A stretch of 32,849 nucleotides of DNA, from NCBI GenBank assembly GCA_028288595.1, contig JAQBNK010000088.1, forward strand, positions 1 to 32,849, in the 5' to 3' direction. The position numbers were made by a program, and so were the translations under genes. The notes beneath the pieces were generated by a model. The model searched no databases. It had not been told where the DNA came from and was given only the letters and a program-made list of their open reading frames with translations. Position 1 is the first letter of the stretch, and the number at the start of each line of letters is the position of its first letter. Positions 1 to 8,511 of this stretch are shown piece by piece. The DNA is from Chitinophagaceae bacterium (lineage in GTDB: Bacteria; Bacteroidota; Bacteroidia; Chitinophagales; Chitinophagaceae).

Positions 1-110
1 TTAAGGAAAGAGCACATACTTCAGACATTTTTCAATGAAATCTTTTAAAATATAGAAATTATTCAAAAATTTGGAAACAAGTTGTATAACTTTCGAAAAA
101 TTACTTAAAA

Positions 111-581
111 ATGGCTGCCAAATTGAATCTTGATAAACTGGATTACCAGATCATCCAGGAAATGATGGAAACAGCACAGATCTCCTATGCGGAACTGGGA
201 AAAAAGTTATTTGTTTCGGGCGGAACTATACATGTGCGTATAAAGAAGCTGGAAGAAACGGGTATTGTAAAAGGAACAAAACTTACGGTTGATTTAAAAG
301 CATTGGGCTATGATGTAATTGCATTCATCGGGATCTTTCTTGAGAAAAGTTCTTTGTATGATGCAGTCGCAAAAGAACTGAAAAAAATTCCCGAGATCAC
401 GAGAGTAAATTATACAACAGGTAATTATAGCATGTTTGCTGAAGTGGTTTGTAAAGACATTAAACAGTTGAGGTTTGTTCTGCATGATGAATTGCAAAAG
501 ATAAAAGGAATAGAAAGAACAGAAACTTTTATATCGCTTGAAGAAAGCTTTAACAGAAATGTTCTTGTTTCTAACTCATAG
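111..581 (+). CDS. Lrp/AsnC-family transcriptional regulator
   Basis: A 156-residue DNA-binding regulator of the Lrp/AsnC (feast/famine) family. Residues about 6-52 form the N-terminal helix-turn-helix, beginning LDKLDYQIIQEM and including GGTIHVRIKKLEETG as the recognition part. Residues about 66-150 form the RAM effector-binding/oligomerisation domain, with the typical G-N-Y-S segment near 104. Length and domain order are normal for the family, whose members usually sense amino acids or related small molecules and act as dimers or octamers. The ATG at 111 is the natural start because the HTH begins a few residues later. The stop overlaps the stop of the convergent permease gene by 6 bp. The effector and target genes cannot be read from the sequence. 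Confidence 0.93.
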   Translation: MAAKLNLDKLDYQIIQEMMETAQISYAELGKKLFVSGGTIHVRIKKLEETGIVKGTKLTVDLKALGYDVIAFIGIFLEKSSLYDAVAKELKKIPEITRVNYTTGNYSMFAEVVCKDIKQLRFVLHDELQKIKGIERTETFISLEESFNRNVLVSNS

Positions 582-1664
582 CACTTTGCTTCTAACATTC
601 AGCGCATCTCTAAGACCATTGCCAACCATATTAAAAGCAAGTACAAGAACCATAATTGCCAGTCCCGGTATAATTGCAAGCAACGGGTTATGAGTAATGA
701 TAAAATTATAATTCTCTTTTATCATTAATCCCCAACTGGGCTGCGGAGGTTGTACGCCCACACCCAAAAAACTTAAACCTGCTTCTATTACAATTGCAGA
801 AGCAAAATTACTCGCAGCAATTACTGCAACAGGTCCCAGGATATTCGGTAAGATATGTCTCGAAATAATTCTGAGGTCACTAAAGCCCATTGCCCGGCCC
901 GCTTCAATAAATTCTTTTTCTTTCAGGCTCATTACCTGTCCACGTATAAGCCGGGCTATGTTTACCCACATAGTAAGCCCGACTGCAATAAAAATCTGCC
1001 AGAAACCTTTTCCTAAAACCAGGGTAATGGCAAACACCAGTAATAATGTGGGGATGCTCCAGATGATATTGATGAACCACATAATAATGTCATCAACAAA
1101 TCCACGGTAATAACCTGCAAGGGCGCCGAGCAAAATTCCGATGGTAAGCGAAATAACAACTGCTATCAGTCCTACATTCAGGCTAACTCTTATTCCTACG
1201 ATCAGCCTGCTTAATATATCCCTGCCAAATTTATCCGTACCTAAAAGAAATCGCTCATGAATAACCGGGTTATCACCCAATAATTTTTTTGAAATAGATT
1301 GCCGGTCTGAAATTCCTTCATCAATATAACGATCGAAAATAATCGAATCTTTTGTTGCGGAATATCTGACAAGGGGGATATACGTATATGGGTCTTCTCT
1401 CCCGCTAACTAAAACGGAAAGGGCAGAATATGCTGGCTGCTTACCATTTTTTTTCACTTGCAGCAGGTAAACCGAAAATCCAGATCGCTGGTTAGAGATC
1501 TCGGGTACGATGCGATTGGCATTTGATGAACCATCAGGCGCAATTAAATAGGCGAAGACGGCTAATACAACTGATAGTATAATAATTACAAGACCTGCAA
1601 CAGCGGCCTTATTTTTCTTAAAGCGTGCCCAGGTAGAAGAATTATATTTTTTTACATCAGCCAT
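576..1664 (-). CDS. ABC transporter permease, OppC/DppC type
   Basis: Inner-membrane permease subunit of a peptide/nickel-type ABC importer, 362 residues from the chosen start (MADVKKYNSSTW). A longer reading to 1694 adds ten unlikely residues. One membrane helix lies at about 25-45. A periplasmic stretch of roughly 100 residues then precedes LLGTDKFGRDILSRL, the usual entry to the OppC core. Five more helices follow. The ATPase-coupling loop is clear: EAGRAMGFSDLRIISRHILPN, matching the EAA...G...I-LP motif. OppB, binding-protein and ATPase partners are not in this window, so it must work with subunits encoded elsewhere. It lies 37 bp behind the glycosyltransferase on the same strand and may share its transcript. 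The exact substrate is unknown. Confidence 0.9.
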   Translation of the reverse strand: MADVKKYNSSTWARFKKNKAAVAGLVIIILSVVLAVFAYLIAPDGSSNANRIVPEISNQRSGFSVYLLQVKKNGKQPAYSALSVLVSGREDPYTYIPLVRYSATKDSIIFDRYIDEGISDRQSISKKLLGDNPVIHERFLLGTDKFGRDILSRLIVGIRVSLNVGLIAVVISLTIGILLGALAGYYRGFVDDIIMWFINIIWSIPTLLLVFAITLVLGKGFWQIFIAVGLTMWVNIARLIRGQVMSLKEKEFIEAGRAMGFSDLRIISRHILPNILGPVAVIAASNFASAIVIEAGLSFLGVGVQPPQPSWGLMIKENYNFIITHNPLLAIIPGLAIMVLVLAFNMVGNGLRDALNVRSKVL

Positions 1665-1701
1665 AATAATTTGTAAAGCAAAGCTGTAAGGCAAAAATTA
1701 A

Positions 1702-2850
1702 TCAGTGGACTTTTCTTCCTTTCCATTGGTAAGATCCGAATTTCCCCAGCCATCCGGCAACAACAATATAGAAAAGATGAACGGGCTGCATGATAAAGAA
1801 CCACTTCATCAATTTTTTTTCTCCAAAAAATTTAGCTACAGGTAACATAAAGAAAAATTCGCTGATAGCTTTGATCATTAATAAGATCAGCCACCATTTC
1901 CATAAATCATTATTCCAAAAGAAAGTAATCGGTAATAAAAGTAAAAATAAATTCAGCAGGTAAACAAGAAGCAAAACAAGGAATATTCTATTATCCTTGT
2001 AATGTGTAGCCTTACTGGCCCAGCGGATGCGTTGATTAAAAAAATCTTTCCATGTGCTCATCGGTGCGGTTGAAACAATTGCTTCATTATTAAACAGGTA
2101 GCCAACCTGGGCGGGATATCTTTTCTTGATCTTTCCCATCAGCAGCATATCATCTCCACTTGCAATTTTATCCACTCCTTTAAACCCACCAACCTCCTTA
2201 AAGACTTCTTTTCTATAGGCAATGTTGGCGCCATTGCACATACTATGAAATCCTGCGGATACAGAAGCAGCCGTAATACCCTGTAATGAAAGAAAATCCA
2301 GGCTTTGAAAAATGGAAACGAAACTGTTATCATTTTTATATTTTACCGGCGCGGCAATAAAGCTGTAATTTTTTTTACTGATGAAGTTATTTATCGACCA
2401 CAGCCAGTTTTTACTTACAAAACAATCTGCATCTGTTGTTACGATCCAATCATGAGAAGATTCTTCAATACCAATTTCAATTGCTTTTTTCTTGTACGAG
2501 TTTAATTTTCCCGGTACTCGCTTGCTGAGGTCAATTAGTTTTAGCTGCAGGTATTTTTGTTGTAATTCCTTAACGTGGTCACTCGTATTATCTGTAGAAT
2601 GATCATCGATAACAATAATTTCCAGCTGGTCTGCAGGATAATTATTCTGCATGATTGAAAGAATGCAATTGGTGATATTATCTTGTTCATTCCGTGCAGG
2701 AATAATAACTGAGAATTTAGCTAAAGATCTCCCGGCTTCTAATCCATCAGGCTTCAATCGTTTAAACCAGGTGCGGTATCTGAAAATGATTGTGGCATAA
2801 GCGACAACAAGCAAACTTGTTACAACCATTAGCGCCGTTAATATCCACAT
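1702..2850 (-). CDS. Membrane-anchored GT2-family glycosyltransferase
   Basis: A 382-residue family 2 glycosyltransferase with a cytoplasmic GT-A domain between membrane segments. One helix is at about 3-24. The nucleotide-sugar fold starts at FSVIIPARNE (46-55), with IDDHST at 81-86, the metal-binding DAD at 140-142, GDD at 232-234 and QRIRW at 273-277. The last is the QxxRW signature of processive synthases such as hyaluronan and cellulose synthases. Hydrophobic helices follow at about 289-310, 318-337 and 350-367. It probably transfers sugars to a lipid carrier or a growing polysaccharide. Donor and acceptor are unknown. It lies 23 bp downstream of the alpha/beta hydrolase gene, suggesting co-transcription. 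Confidence 0.92.
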   Translation of the reverse strand: MWILTALMVVTSLLVVAYATIIFRYRTWFKRLKPDGLEAGRSLAKFSVIIPARNEQDNITNCILSIMQNNYPADQLEIIVIDDHSTDNTSDHVKELQQKYLQLKLIDLSKRVPGKLNSYKKKAIEIGIEESSHDWIVTTDADCFVSKNWLWSINNFISKKNYSFIAAPVKYKNDNSFVSIFQSLDFLSLQGITAASVSAGFHSMCNGANIAYRKEVFKEVGGFKGVDKIASGDDMLLMGKIKKRYPAQVGYLFNNEAIVSTAPMSTWKDFFNQRIRWASKATHYKDNRIFLVLLLVYLLNLFLLLLPITFFWNNDLWKWWLILLMIKAISEFFFMLPVAKFFGEKKLMKWFFIMQPVHLFYIVVAGWLGKFGSYQWKGRKVH

Positions 2851-2873
2851 GGTGCAAAGAAAAAGATAGTTCG

Positions 2874-3671
2874 CTAAAGTTGACTGATAATTATCTGCGC
2901 CTGCTTATCATTCAGAAGTTGATGGCCATCTTCAACAACAATACGGGTAATGTTTTTTTTATCTGATTCTGAAAATGAAATTATAAAAGGAGAGGTAATG
3001 ATGCGGTCAAAGCGGCCTGTAATAAGGGTCGTCTTCAGCTTCTGTTTCTTTATAGATTTGCCAAGTTTTATCCTATCAATTTTAAAATTACTGAAGGTTG
3101 TCCAACGGCTGTATAATAGCTCCCGCTCCGCAGGATTTTTAAGATAATGGTGAGCAAACTTCGCAACACTCTTGTTTAATAATCTAAATCCTGTTGCTAT
3201 TTTAATCAAACCAAAAAGCCATTGCGGGTTCGACATTGTAAAGCGAAACAATCTTTTTCCTTTTTTTGACTGAGTAGAGAAATTGTACCAGAAACTTTTG
3301 TGCAGTCCGTCAGGAGCCAGCAATACAGCCGATCTAAACTGACCTGGTTGCTCCTGCATCCAGTAAAATGCAAGCCTTCCGCCCATACTATAGCCTGCCA
3401 CACTGATTTTTTTTAGTGAAAGGGGAATGAATGAAGATAAAATGGATGTAAGGTCAGCAAGCGTAAAACTATTCCCTTCGTTCCATTTTGTTAAGCCATG
3501 AAAGGGAAGATCAGGGGCAATAAAAGTGAAATTATTTCCGGCATATTTTTCAAGAAAAGCGAATGACTCTCCTGATTCTCCGTAACCATGCAGGCATACA
3601 ACAGTTGTATCGCCATTGCCAAAAACATGGATAGCAATTACCGATTTTTTATAGTCTGAATACCGGATCAT
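2874..3671 (-). CDS. Alpha/beta-hydrolase fold protein
   Basis: A 265-residue cytoplasmic alpha/beta hydrolase. The oxyanion strand VVCLHGYGESGESF (24-37) is followed by the nucleophile elbow GYSMGG (93-98, Ser95), an acid candidate at Asp222 in TGRFDRIIT, and the histidine His250 in EDGHQLL, so the triad is complete. No signal peptide is visible. The family includes esterases, C-C hydrolases and thioesterases, and the substrate cannot be inferred. It is the first gene of a minus-strand group with the GT2 enzyme and OppC permease. It is divergent from marR across a 79-bp gap that could carry promoters for both. Confidence 0.88.
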   Translation of the reverse strand: MIRYSDYKKSVIAIHVFGNGDTTVVCLHGYGESGESFAFLEKYAGNNFTFIAPDLPFHGLTKWNEGNSFTLADLTSILSSFIPLSLKKISVAGYSMGGRLAFYWMQEQPGQFRSAVLLAPDGLHKSFWYNFSTQSKKGKRLFRFTMSNPQWLFGLIKIATGFRLLNKSVAKFAHHYLKNPAERELLYSRWTTFSNFKIDRIKLGKSIKKQKLKTTLITGRFDRIITSPFIISFSESDKKNITRIVVEDGHQLLNDKQAQIIISQL

Positions 3672-3720
3672 TCAAGTTAAAAAATTAGCGGAAACATGCT
3701 TACTACTTAAAAATAAGATA

Positions 3721-3728
3721 TAAATTTG
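3721..3728 (+). promoter_or_regulatory. Putative Bacteroidota -7 promoter box for the MarR gene
   Basis: TAAATTTG matches the Bacteroidota -7 consensus TAnnTTTG at every defined position and lies 22 bp before the MarR start. No clear -33 TTTG box is seen at the expected distance, so the call rests on the -7 match and location. Confidence 0.45.
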
Positions 3729-3731
3729 AAA

Positions 3732-3745
3732 TAGTTGCATAACTA
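3732..3745. promoter_or_regulatory. Candidate MarR operator (inverted repeat TAGTT-GCAT-AACTA)
   Basis: A 5-bp inverted repeat, TAGTT and AACTA separated by GCAT, sits between the -7 box and the ATG of the MarR gene. A second AACTAT half-site (3745-3750) abuts the start codon. The TTGCATAAC core resembles sites bound by other MarR proteins. Its position over the likely transcription start would suit autorepression. This is inferred from position and symmetry only. Confidence 0.4.
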
Positions 3746-3750
3746 ACTAT

Positions 3751-4191
3751 ATGCCAAACAACCAATTTAAGCGGGGCGAATTATATAGTGTGATCACAGG
3801 TATTGCATCTACGGCTGTCGCAAGAAGATTGCAGAAAAATTTCAGGCAGGCAGGATTAGACATCACAATTGAACAGTGGAGTATCTTATATCACCTCTGG
3901 AAAGAAGATTGTCTTAGCCAGCAGCAACTTTGCAACAGAACATTCCGTGATAAGCCCAGTATCACCCGGCTTATTGATAATCTCGAAAAACAAAAACTCG
4001 TTAAAAGAACGGCTGCAAAGGAAGATCGCAGAATTAACCTGATCTGTTTAACAGATACGGCAAAGGGATTGCAGGATAAAACAATAGAACTGGCGAATAA
4101 TACAATGAATGAGGCACTGGATGGTGTAAGCAAAGAAGAAATTGAAATGGTGAAACTTGTTTTACAGAAAGTATATAATAATTTAACGTGA
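3751..4191 (+). CDS. MarR-family winged-helix regulator
   Basis: A 146-residue MarR-type repressor. The winged helix spans about 40-110: TIEQWSILYHLW opens the domain, QQLCNRTFRDKPSITRLIDNLEKQKL contains the recognition helix, and DRRINLICLTDTAK is the wing. N- and C-terminal helices form the dimer interface. MarR proteins bind palindromic operators and release them on binding small ligands. The candidate operator just upstream suggests autoregulation. The acyl-CoA dehydrogenase gene follows 58 bp downstream on the same strand, so control of fatty-acid oxidation by an acyl-CoA or related ligand is plausible but inferred. Confidence 0.92.
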   Translation: MPNNQFKRGELYSVITGIASTAVARRLQKNFRQAGLDITIEQWSILYHLWKEDCLSQQQLCNRTFRDKPSITRLIDNLEKQKLVKRTAAKEDRRINLICLTDTAKGLQDKTIELANNTMNEALDGVSKEEIEMVKLVLQKVYNNLT

Positions 4192-4223
4192 ATCGTGAAT
4201 CGTCAATGCATTCACGTTTCACG
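4187..4223. repeat. Heptad-built inverted repeat between marR and the acyl-CoA dehydrogenase
   Basis: Three exact 7-bp units run CGTGAAT, CGTGAAT, CGTCAAT (4187-4207). After GC come two complementary units, ATTCACG and TTTCACG (4210-4223). The arms 4187-4200 and 4210-4223 pair at 13 of 14 positions around a 9-nt loop. The first unit overlaps the marR stop codon. No T-run follows on the plus strand, so this is not a textbook terminator. It could be a processing or mRNA-stability element. Confidence 0.75.
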
Positions 4224-4249
4224 AATGACAAACATCAACAAATAAAATT

Positions 4250-6046
4250 ATGAACTCCCCAACTCAACAGGCAGAAGTACTAAAAGGTGCGGAATGGTTA
4301 ATAAAAGACAGTGAGCCATCCGCTAGTTTTACACCCGAAGATTTTAATGAAGAGCAGCATATGGTGTTTGATATGTGTACCCAATTTTTGAACACAGAAA
4401 TTCATCCGTTGCTTGACAGGATAGATAAAATGGAGCCGGGTTTAATGCCCTCTTTATTAGAAAAAGCCGGTGAGCAGGGTTTACTGGGAGCGTCTCTTCC
4501 TGAAGCTTATGGTGGCCTCGGAAAAGATTTTATTACAGCCACGGTGGTAAATGAAGCACTCGGCGGCGGTCACTCTTTTTCTGTTGCGCTTGCGGCACAT
4601 ACGGGTATCGGAACACTTCCTATTCTTTATTTTGGAACCGAAGCGCAAAAACAAAAATATATTCCAAAGCTGGCGACGGGCGAATGGAAAGGCGCATACG
4701 GATTAACAGAACCAAATAGCGGAAGTGATGCTCTCGGTGCAAAGACTTCGGCTAAGCTGAGTGATGATGGAAAATATTACCTGTTGAATGGGCAGAAATG
4801 CTGGATCACTAATGGTGGCTTCGCCGATGTCTATACCGTCTTCGCGAAAATTGATGGCGATAAATTTACCGCGTTTATTATTGAAAGAGGTTTTGAAGGA
4901 TTTACGCAGGGAGCCGAAGAACATAAGATGGGTATTAAAGGATCTTCTACCGTTCAGTTATATTTCCAGGATTGCAAAGTGCCTGCTGAAAATGTGCTCG
5001 GCGAAATAGGCCGCGGACATATTATCGCTTTCAATATTTTAAATATCGGCAGATTAAAATTGGGAGCAGCAACTATGGGTGGCTCAAAAACTGCCCTTAC
5101 CTATACCGTTCAATATGCAATAACACGGGAACAATTTAAACAGCCGATCTCCAATTTTGGTGCTATAAAACATAAGCTCGCCGAAATGGCAATAAGGATA
5201 TGGGTAGCCGAAGCTGGCCTCTACCGCACAGCGAAATGGATCGATGATAAAGAAAAGGAATTGTTGAATGAAGGGAAACCTTTTAATGAATCGCTTCTTG
5301 GAGCTGCTGAAGAATATGCTATCGAGTGCGCCATGCTAAAAGTTTTCGGAAGCGAAACATTAGATTTTGTAGTTGATGAAGGAGTGCAGGTTTATGGAGG
5401 CAATGGCTTTAGCGAAGAGTATGAAATCAGTAAGGCATATCGTGACAGCCGCATCAACAGAATTTATGAAGGCACCAATGAGATTAACCGCCTGCTTACA
5501 ATGGACATGACCTTAAAACGGGCCATGAAAGGAAAGCTTGACCTGATGGGCCCGGCCATGAATGTTCAAAAAGAATTAATGAGTATTCCTGAGTTTGGGA
5601 ATGAAGACGAAACTCCTTTCGCAAAAGAAAAAAAATACATCAGCAATTTCAAGAAGGCTATACTCATGACTGCCGGCGCTGCTGTTCAAAAACTGATGAT
5701 GAACCTGGATAAAGAACAAGAGATATTAATGAACATAGCTGATATGGCGATTGAGACCTACCACTGTGAAAGTGCTTTGCTAAGAGCGATCAAGATCGTT
5801 GAAACAAAGGGCGAGACTGCCGCAGCGTTATATCTTGATATAGTACGAACTTATATTTATGATGCAGCTGACAGGATCAATAAATCCGCTAAAGATGCAT
5901 TAAATGGTTTTGCGGAAGGCGATGAATTAAGGATGATGCATATCGGGATAAAACGATTTACAAAAGTTGAACCCTTTAATAGCAAGGAAGCAAGACGACG
6001 CATAGCAAATAAATTGATCGAAGAAAAGCGCTACTGCTTCTCATAA
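4250..6046 (+). CDS. Acyl-CoA dehydrogenase, long (VLCAD/ACAD9-like) architecture
   Basis: A 598-residue flavoprotein catalysing the first step of fatty-acid beta-oxidation, the FAD-dependent alpha,beta-desaturation of acyl-CoA with electrons passed to ETF. The N-terminal helical domain covers about 35-145. The middle beta domain contains AYGLTEPNSGSD (149-160) and CWITNGG (184-190). The C-terminal core has QVYGGNGFSEEYEISKAYRDSRI (from about 380) and the catalytic base Glu407 in IYEGTNEI. About 180 further residues follow, as in very-long-chain dehydrogenases, which use this extension for dimerisation or membrane association. It sits behind marR, which may control it. The thiolase and hydratase/dehydrogenase genes that often accompany such enzymes are not in the window. 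Confidence 0.93.
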   Translation: MNSPTQQAEVLKGAEWLIKDSEPSASFTPEDFNEEQHMVFDMCTQFLNTEIHPLLDRIDKMEPGLMPSLLEKAGEQGLLGASLPEAYGGLGKDFITATVVNEALGGGHSFSVALAAHTGIGTLPILYFGTEAQKQKYIPKLATGEWKGAYGLTEPNSGSDALGAKTSAKLSDDGKYYLLNGQKCWITNGGFADVYTVFAKIDGDKFTAFIIERGFEGFTQGAEEHKMGIKGSSTVQLYFQDCKVPAENVLGEIGRGHIIAFNILNIGRLKLGAATMGGSKTALTYTVQYAITREQFKQPISNFGAIKHKLAEMAIRIWVAEAGLYRTAKWIDDKEKELLNEGKPFNESLLGAAEEYAIECAMLKVFGSETLDFVVDEGVQVYGGNGFSEEYEISKAYRDSRINRIYEGTNEINRLLTMDMTLKRAMKGKLDLMGPAMNVQKELMSIPEFGNEDETPFAKEKKYISNFKKAILMTAGAAVQKLMMNLDKEQEILMNIADMAIETYHCESALLRAIKIVETKGETAAALYLDIVRTYIYDAADRINKSAKDALNGFAEGDELRMMHIGIKRFTKVEPFNSKEARRRIANKLIEEKRYCFS

Positions 6047-6122
6047 CCGCTCGTGGAAATTTTCAGCAGTTATTAATATTAATCCACGAGTATCTGGTTA
6101 TATTTGAGGACCCCTTACCCTC

Positions 6123-6890
6123 ATGTTCCGCAGTAAACAACTTTGTGGTATTATTATTTCACCATTTCTTCCTGGTTTTTTTTTCGTGTGTCTACTTGGC
6201 TGCGTAACTAAAGAGAAAGATACCAGCAGTGGTTCTTTCATGGATGACCTTAAGGCAAATCTTGAAAAAAGATCTGCTTACGAATGGAACGACAATACAT
6301 TTTCTTATCTCGATTCTGCCTATGCAAGTCACTCTAAAGTTTCTACCTACGATAGATTCGTAATTCCCTTGAATTGATAAATGAAATACTGGAGTCTGTT
6401 GGATCAGAGCATGAACAAAATATTCAGACTGAAAGAACAAATATTAATTCTCTTGTTTACAGTAGCGTAGAGCTGTTAAGATTTAAGGCAGTTGAAAAAA
6501 AAACAGGAGCTTACTATATCTATGCCTGATGAAGAAAGTTTTGTAGAAATTGATAAGGAAAAGATCTGGCGTGTTATCAGCAACCTTGTGGTAAACGCTA
6601 TCAAGTTTAGCCCCCGGGGTGCTTGTATTAATGTGAGTGTTACCCGTAACGGGAAGAGAACAATAATCACTGTAAGCGACCAGGGTATTGGCATTCCCGA
6701 AAATATAAGAATGCAGGTATTCGATATGTTTACCGAAGCAAAAAGACCGGGCACTTCCGGCGAAAAATCTTTTGGATTAGGACTGTTTATTTCACGCCAG
6801 ATCGTGCAGGCACATAAAGGCAGACTATGGTTTGAAAGTGCAGAAAATAAAGGAACTAATTTTTATATTGAACTGCAATGTGTAGCATAG
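6123..6890 (+). pseudogene. Decayed lipoprotein-type sensor histidine kinase
   Basis: Remains of one sensor kinase in three frames. (1) 6123-6377 encodes 84 residues with a signal sequence, lipobox-like LLGC, and a start typical of TPR-containing sensor kinases (TFSYLDSAYA). (2) From about 6362 another frame reads NSLELINEILESVG and on to VYSSVELLRFKAVEKK, the linker after the phospho-accepting helix. (3) After an A9 run (6495-6503) the frame shifts again and 6492-6890 encodes the ATPase domain: N box NLVVNAIKFSP, G1 box DQGIGIP, F box and GLGLFISRQIVQAHKG. Eight As would join (2) and (3) as AVEKKQEL. The TPRs, membrane helix and the phosphorylated His region are missing, so it cannot be a working kinase. 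Confidence 0.8.
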
Positions 6891-6906
6891 ATTCAGCCTG
6901 CCATAA

Positions 6907-6914
6907 TATCTTCG
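6907..6914 (+). promoter_or_regulatory. Putative -7 box directly before the amidase start
   Basis: TATCTTCG is a 7-of-8 match to TAnnTTTG. It lies four bases before the amidase ATG, the same spacing as the TACCTTCG box before polA, which would give a leaderless or nearly leaderless mRNA. Confidence 0.35.
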
Positions 6915-6918
6915 CTAA

Positions 6919-8079
6919 ATGAAAAATCTTTTGATCTTATTATTCCTCGTGTGTCACATTGTTTGTTTTAGCCAGGAAAAAACCGGGTATGTGCGTTCAG
7001 GAAATCATTTGCCTATGCTTGGTTATGGCCTGGGGCAGGATAGACTGGGCGGGGCAAAAATGGGATACATCGATTCGAATGTTATTTTGAATGTCATCGA
7101 TTCAACACGGGATCTTTATCATGTTCAGTTGTCTAAATATCATACAGGATATATTTCTAAAAATGATGTTTCGCGTGACTCTTTATTCAAACCAAAACCT
7201 TTCTATTTAACGGGTTCTTATTCTGTGAGGGGTGGCGATAATAAATATGATACACTGAATATTTCCATGGATGAACGTCTTCCTTATAAAAGCTGGATGG
7301 AGATCAGCCCTTCCCGCGTTATGCTTGAAATTTACGGTGTTCAAAGCAATACTAACTGGATCACGCAATTGCAAACACTCAAAGAAATTAAGAATGTCTA
7401 TTATGAACAATCTGAGGATGATGTTGTAAAGATTACCATCGAATTAAAACATCACCAGCATTGGGGATATTCAATAAGTTATGTTGGCAAAGCCTTGCAA
7501 ATAAGAGTTAAACAACAGCCTAAAATCCTCGACCTCAAAAAACTAACGGTTGCTATAGATCCCGGTCATGGCGGAACAAACCTGGGTGCAGACGGCCTCA
7601 CCACAAAAGTTTTAGAAAAAGATTACACGTTAAAAATTTCCCAGGCGGTTGAAAAATACCTGACGCTGAAAGGTGTTAAAGTTATTATGACAAGGACCGC
7701 AGATACCACTTTCGATAATAAGGACCGGGCCATGTGGCTGCAGGGTCTTCAGCCAGATCTTCAGTTAAGCATTCATCTTAATTCTTCCGACAGGCCCGAG
7801 GTTCAGGGTGTTAGCACCTATTATAAACACATTGGTTTCAGGCCATTATCATTGGCAATTTTGAAACAGATGATTCCTGTTAGCACAAAAGAATATGGCA
7901 ACATAGGAAGTTTCAATTTTACGCTTAACGCACCTACCGATTACCCGAACGCGTTATTAGAAGTAGCTTTTTTAAGCAATATTGAAGAGGAAAAGAAAAT
8001 ATTAAGTCCTAAATTTCACAAAGCAATTGCTGCACAGGTCTATAAGGGTTTAGTTGATTTTTTGAAACAGGCACAGTAG
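6919..8079 (+). CDS. Exported N-acetylmuramoyl-L-alanine amidase (Amidase_3)
   Basis: A 386-residue zinc amidase that cleaves the bond between muramic acid and the L-Ala of peptidoglycan stem peptides. Residues 1-18 are a signal peptide (MKNLLILLFLVCHIVCFS). Residues about 22-85 look like a small beta, SH3-like module. About 95-200 are beta-rich and AMIN-like. Residues 208-384 are the Amidase_3 catalytic domain, with zinc ligands His217 (DPGHGG), Glu233 (KVLEKD) and His286 (SIHLNSS), and catalytic Glu348 (LLEVAFLSN). All four are present, so it should be active. The N-terminal beta domains probably dock it to the wall or a regulator. It sits alone between the kinase pseudogene and the AhpD/KorB pair, so its role (cell separation or recycling) is not fixed by context. 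Confidence 0.93.
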   Translation: MKNLLILLFLVCHIVCFSQEKTGYVRSGNHLPMLGYGLGQDRLGGAKMGYIDSNVILNVIDSTRDLYHVQLSKYHTGYISKNDVSRDSLFKPKPFYLTGSYSVRGGDNKYDTLNISMDERLPYKSWMEISPSRVMLEIYGVQSNTNWITQLQTLKEIKNVYYEQSEDDVVKITIELKHHQHWGYSISYVGKALQIRVKQQPKILDLKKLTVAIDPGHGGTNLGADGLTTKVLEKDYTLKISQAVEKYLTLKGVKVIMTRTADTTFDNKDRAMWLQGLQPDLQLSIHLNSSDRPEVQGVSTYYKHIGFRPLSLAILKQMIPVSTKEYGNIGSFNFTLNAPTDYPNALLEVAFLSNIEEEKKILSPKFHKAIAAQVYKGLVDFLKQAQ

Positions 8080-8125
8080 GTGTCAAGAATTTCATAATTC
8101 GCTATTCTTCAAGGGTTACTTGGCG

Positions 8126-8133
8126 TAGTTTTG
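8126..8133 (+). promoter_or_regulatory. Putative -7 box for the AhpD-like/korB operon
   Basis: TAGTTTTG matches TAnnTTTG exactly and lies 14 bp before the AhpD-like start. No convincing -33 box was found. Confidence 0.4.
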
Positions 8134-8147
8134 CTTAAACTATCAGC

Positions 8148-8495
8148 ATGGCCGAACTTGTACAGGAATTTAATAATTACCGGGAGAAAATGAACGAGGT
8201 GATTCTCAGCAAGAACAACCTTGTAATGAAGCGTCTCTGGAACCTGGACACAAATACTTACGAAGACGGTGCATTGGATAAAAGAACGAAAGAAATGCTC
8301 GGCCTGGTAGCTAGTATGGTTTTAAGATGTGACGACTGCATAAAATATCATCTCGGGAAATGTCATGAGCTTGGAATTAATACAAATGAGATGTATGAAA
8401 TATTCGCTGTAGCTAATATTGTTGGAGGAACAATTGTAATTCCTCATACAAGAAGAGCCGCTGAATATTGGGAACAACTGAATTCCGAAAACTGA
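8148..8495 (+). CDS. AhpD-like / carboxymuconolactone decarboxylase family protein
   Basis: A 115-residue all-helical protein of the CMD/AhpD superfamily. The signature CDDCIKYHLGKC gives a redox-active CxxC pair, Cys61 and Cys64, with His68 downstream, as in the AhpD-type disulfide reductases. The length is that of single-domain members, which assemble into trimers or hexamers. AhpD proteins reduce peroxiredoxins or act in thiol redox relays, while true decarboxylases lack CxxC, so a thiol-redox role is favoured. The gene ends 16 bp before korB and is probably co-transcribed. It may protect or service the oxygen-sensitive oxidoreductase, which is inference. Confidence 0.88.
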   Translation: MAELVQEFNNYREKMNEVILSKNNLVMKRLWNLDTNTYEDGALDKRTKEMLGLVASMVLRCDDCIKYHLGKCHELGINTNEMYEIFAVANIVGGTIVIPHTRRAAEYWEQLNSEN

Positions 8496-8511
8496 AAACC
8501 GAAGACCTAAA

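Noticed and set aside
6492-6890. Stand-alone ATPase-domain protein
   Set aside because: Its TTG start lies in the middle of the kinase linker and the preceding frame supplies the missing upstream part, so it is part of a pseudogene.
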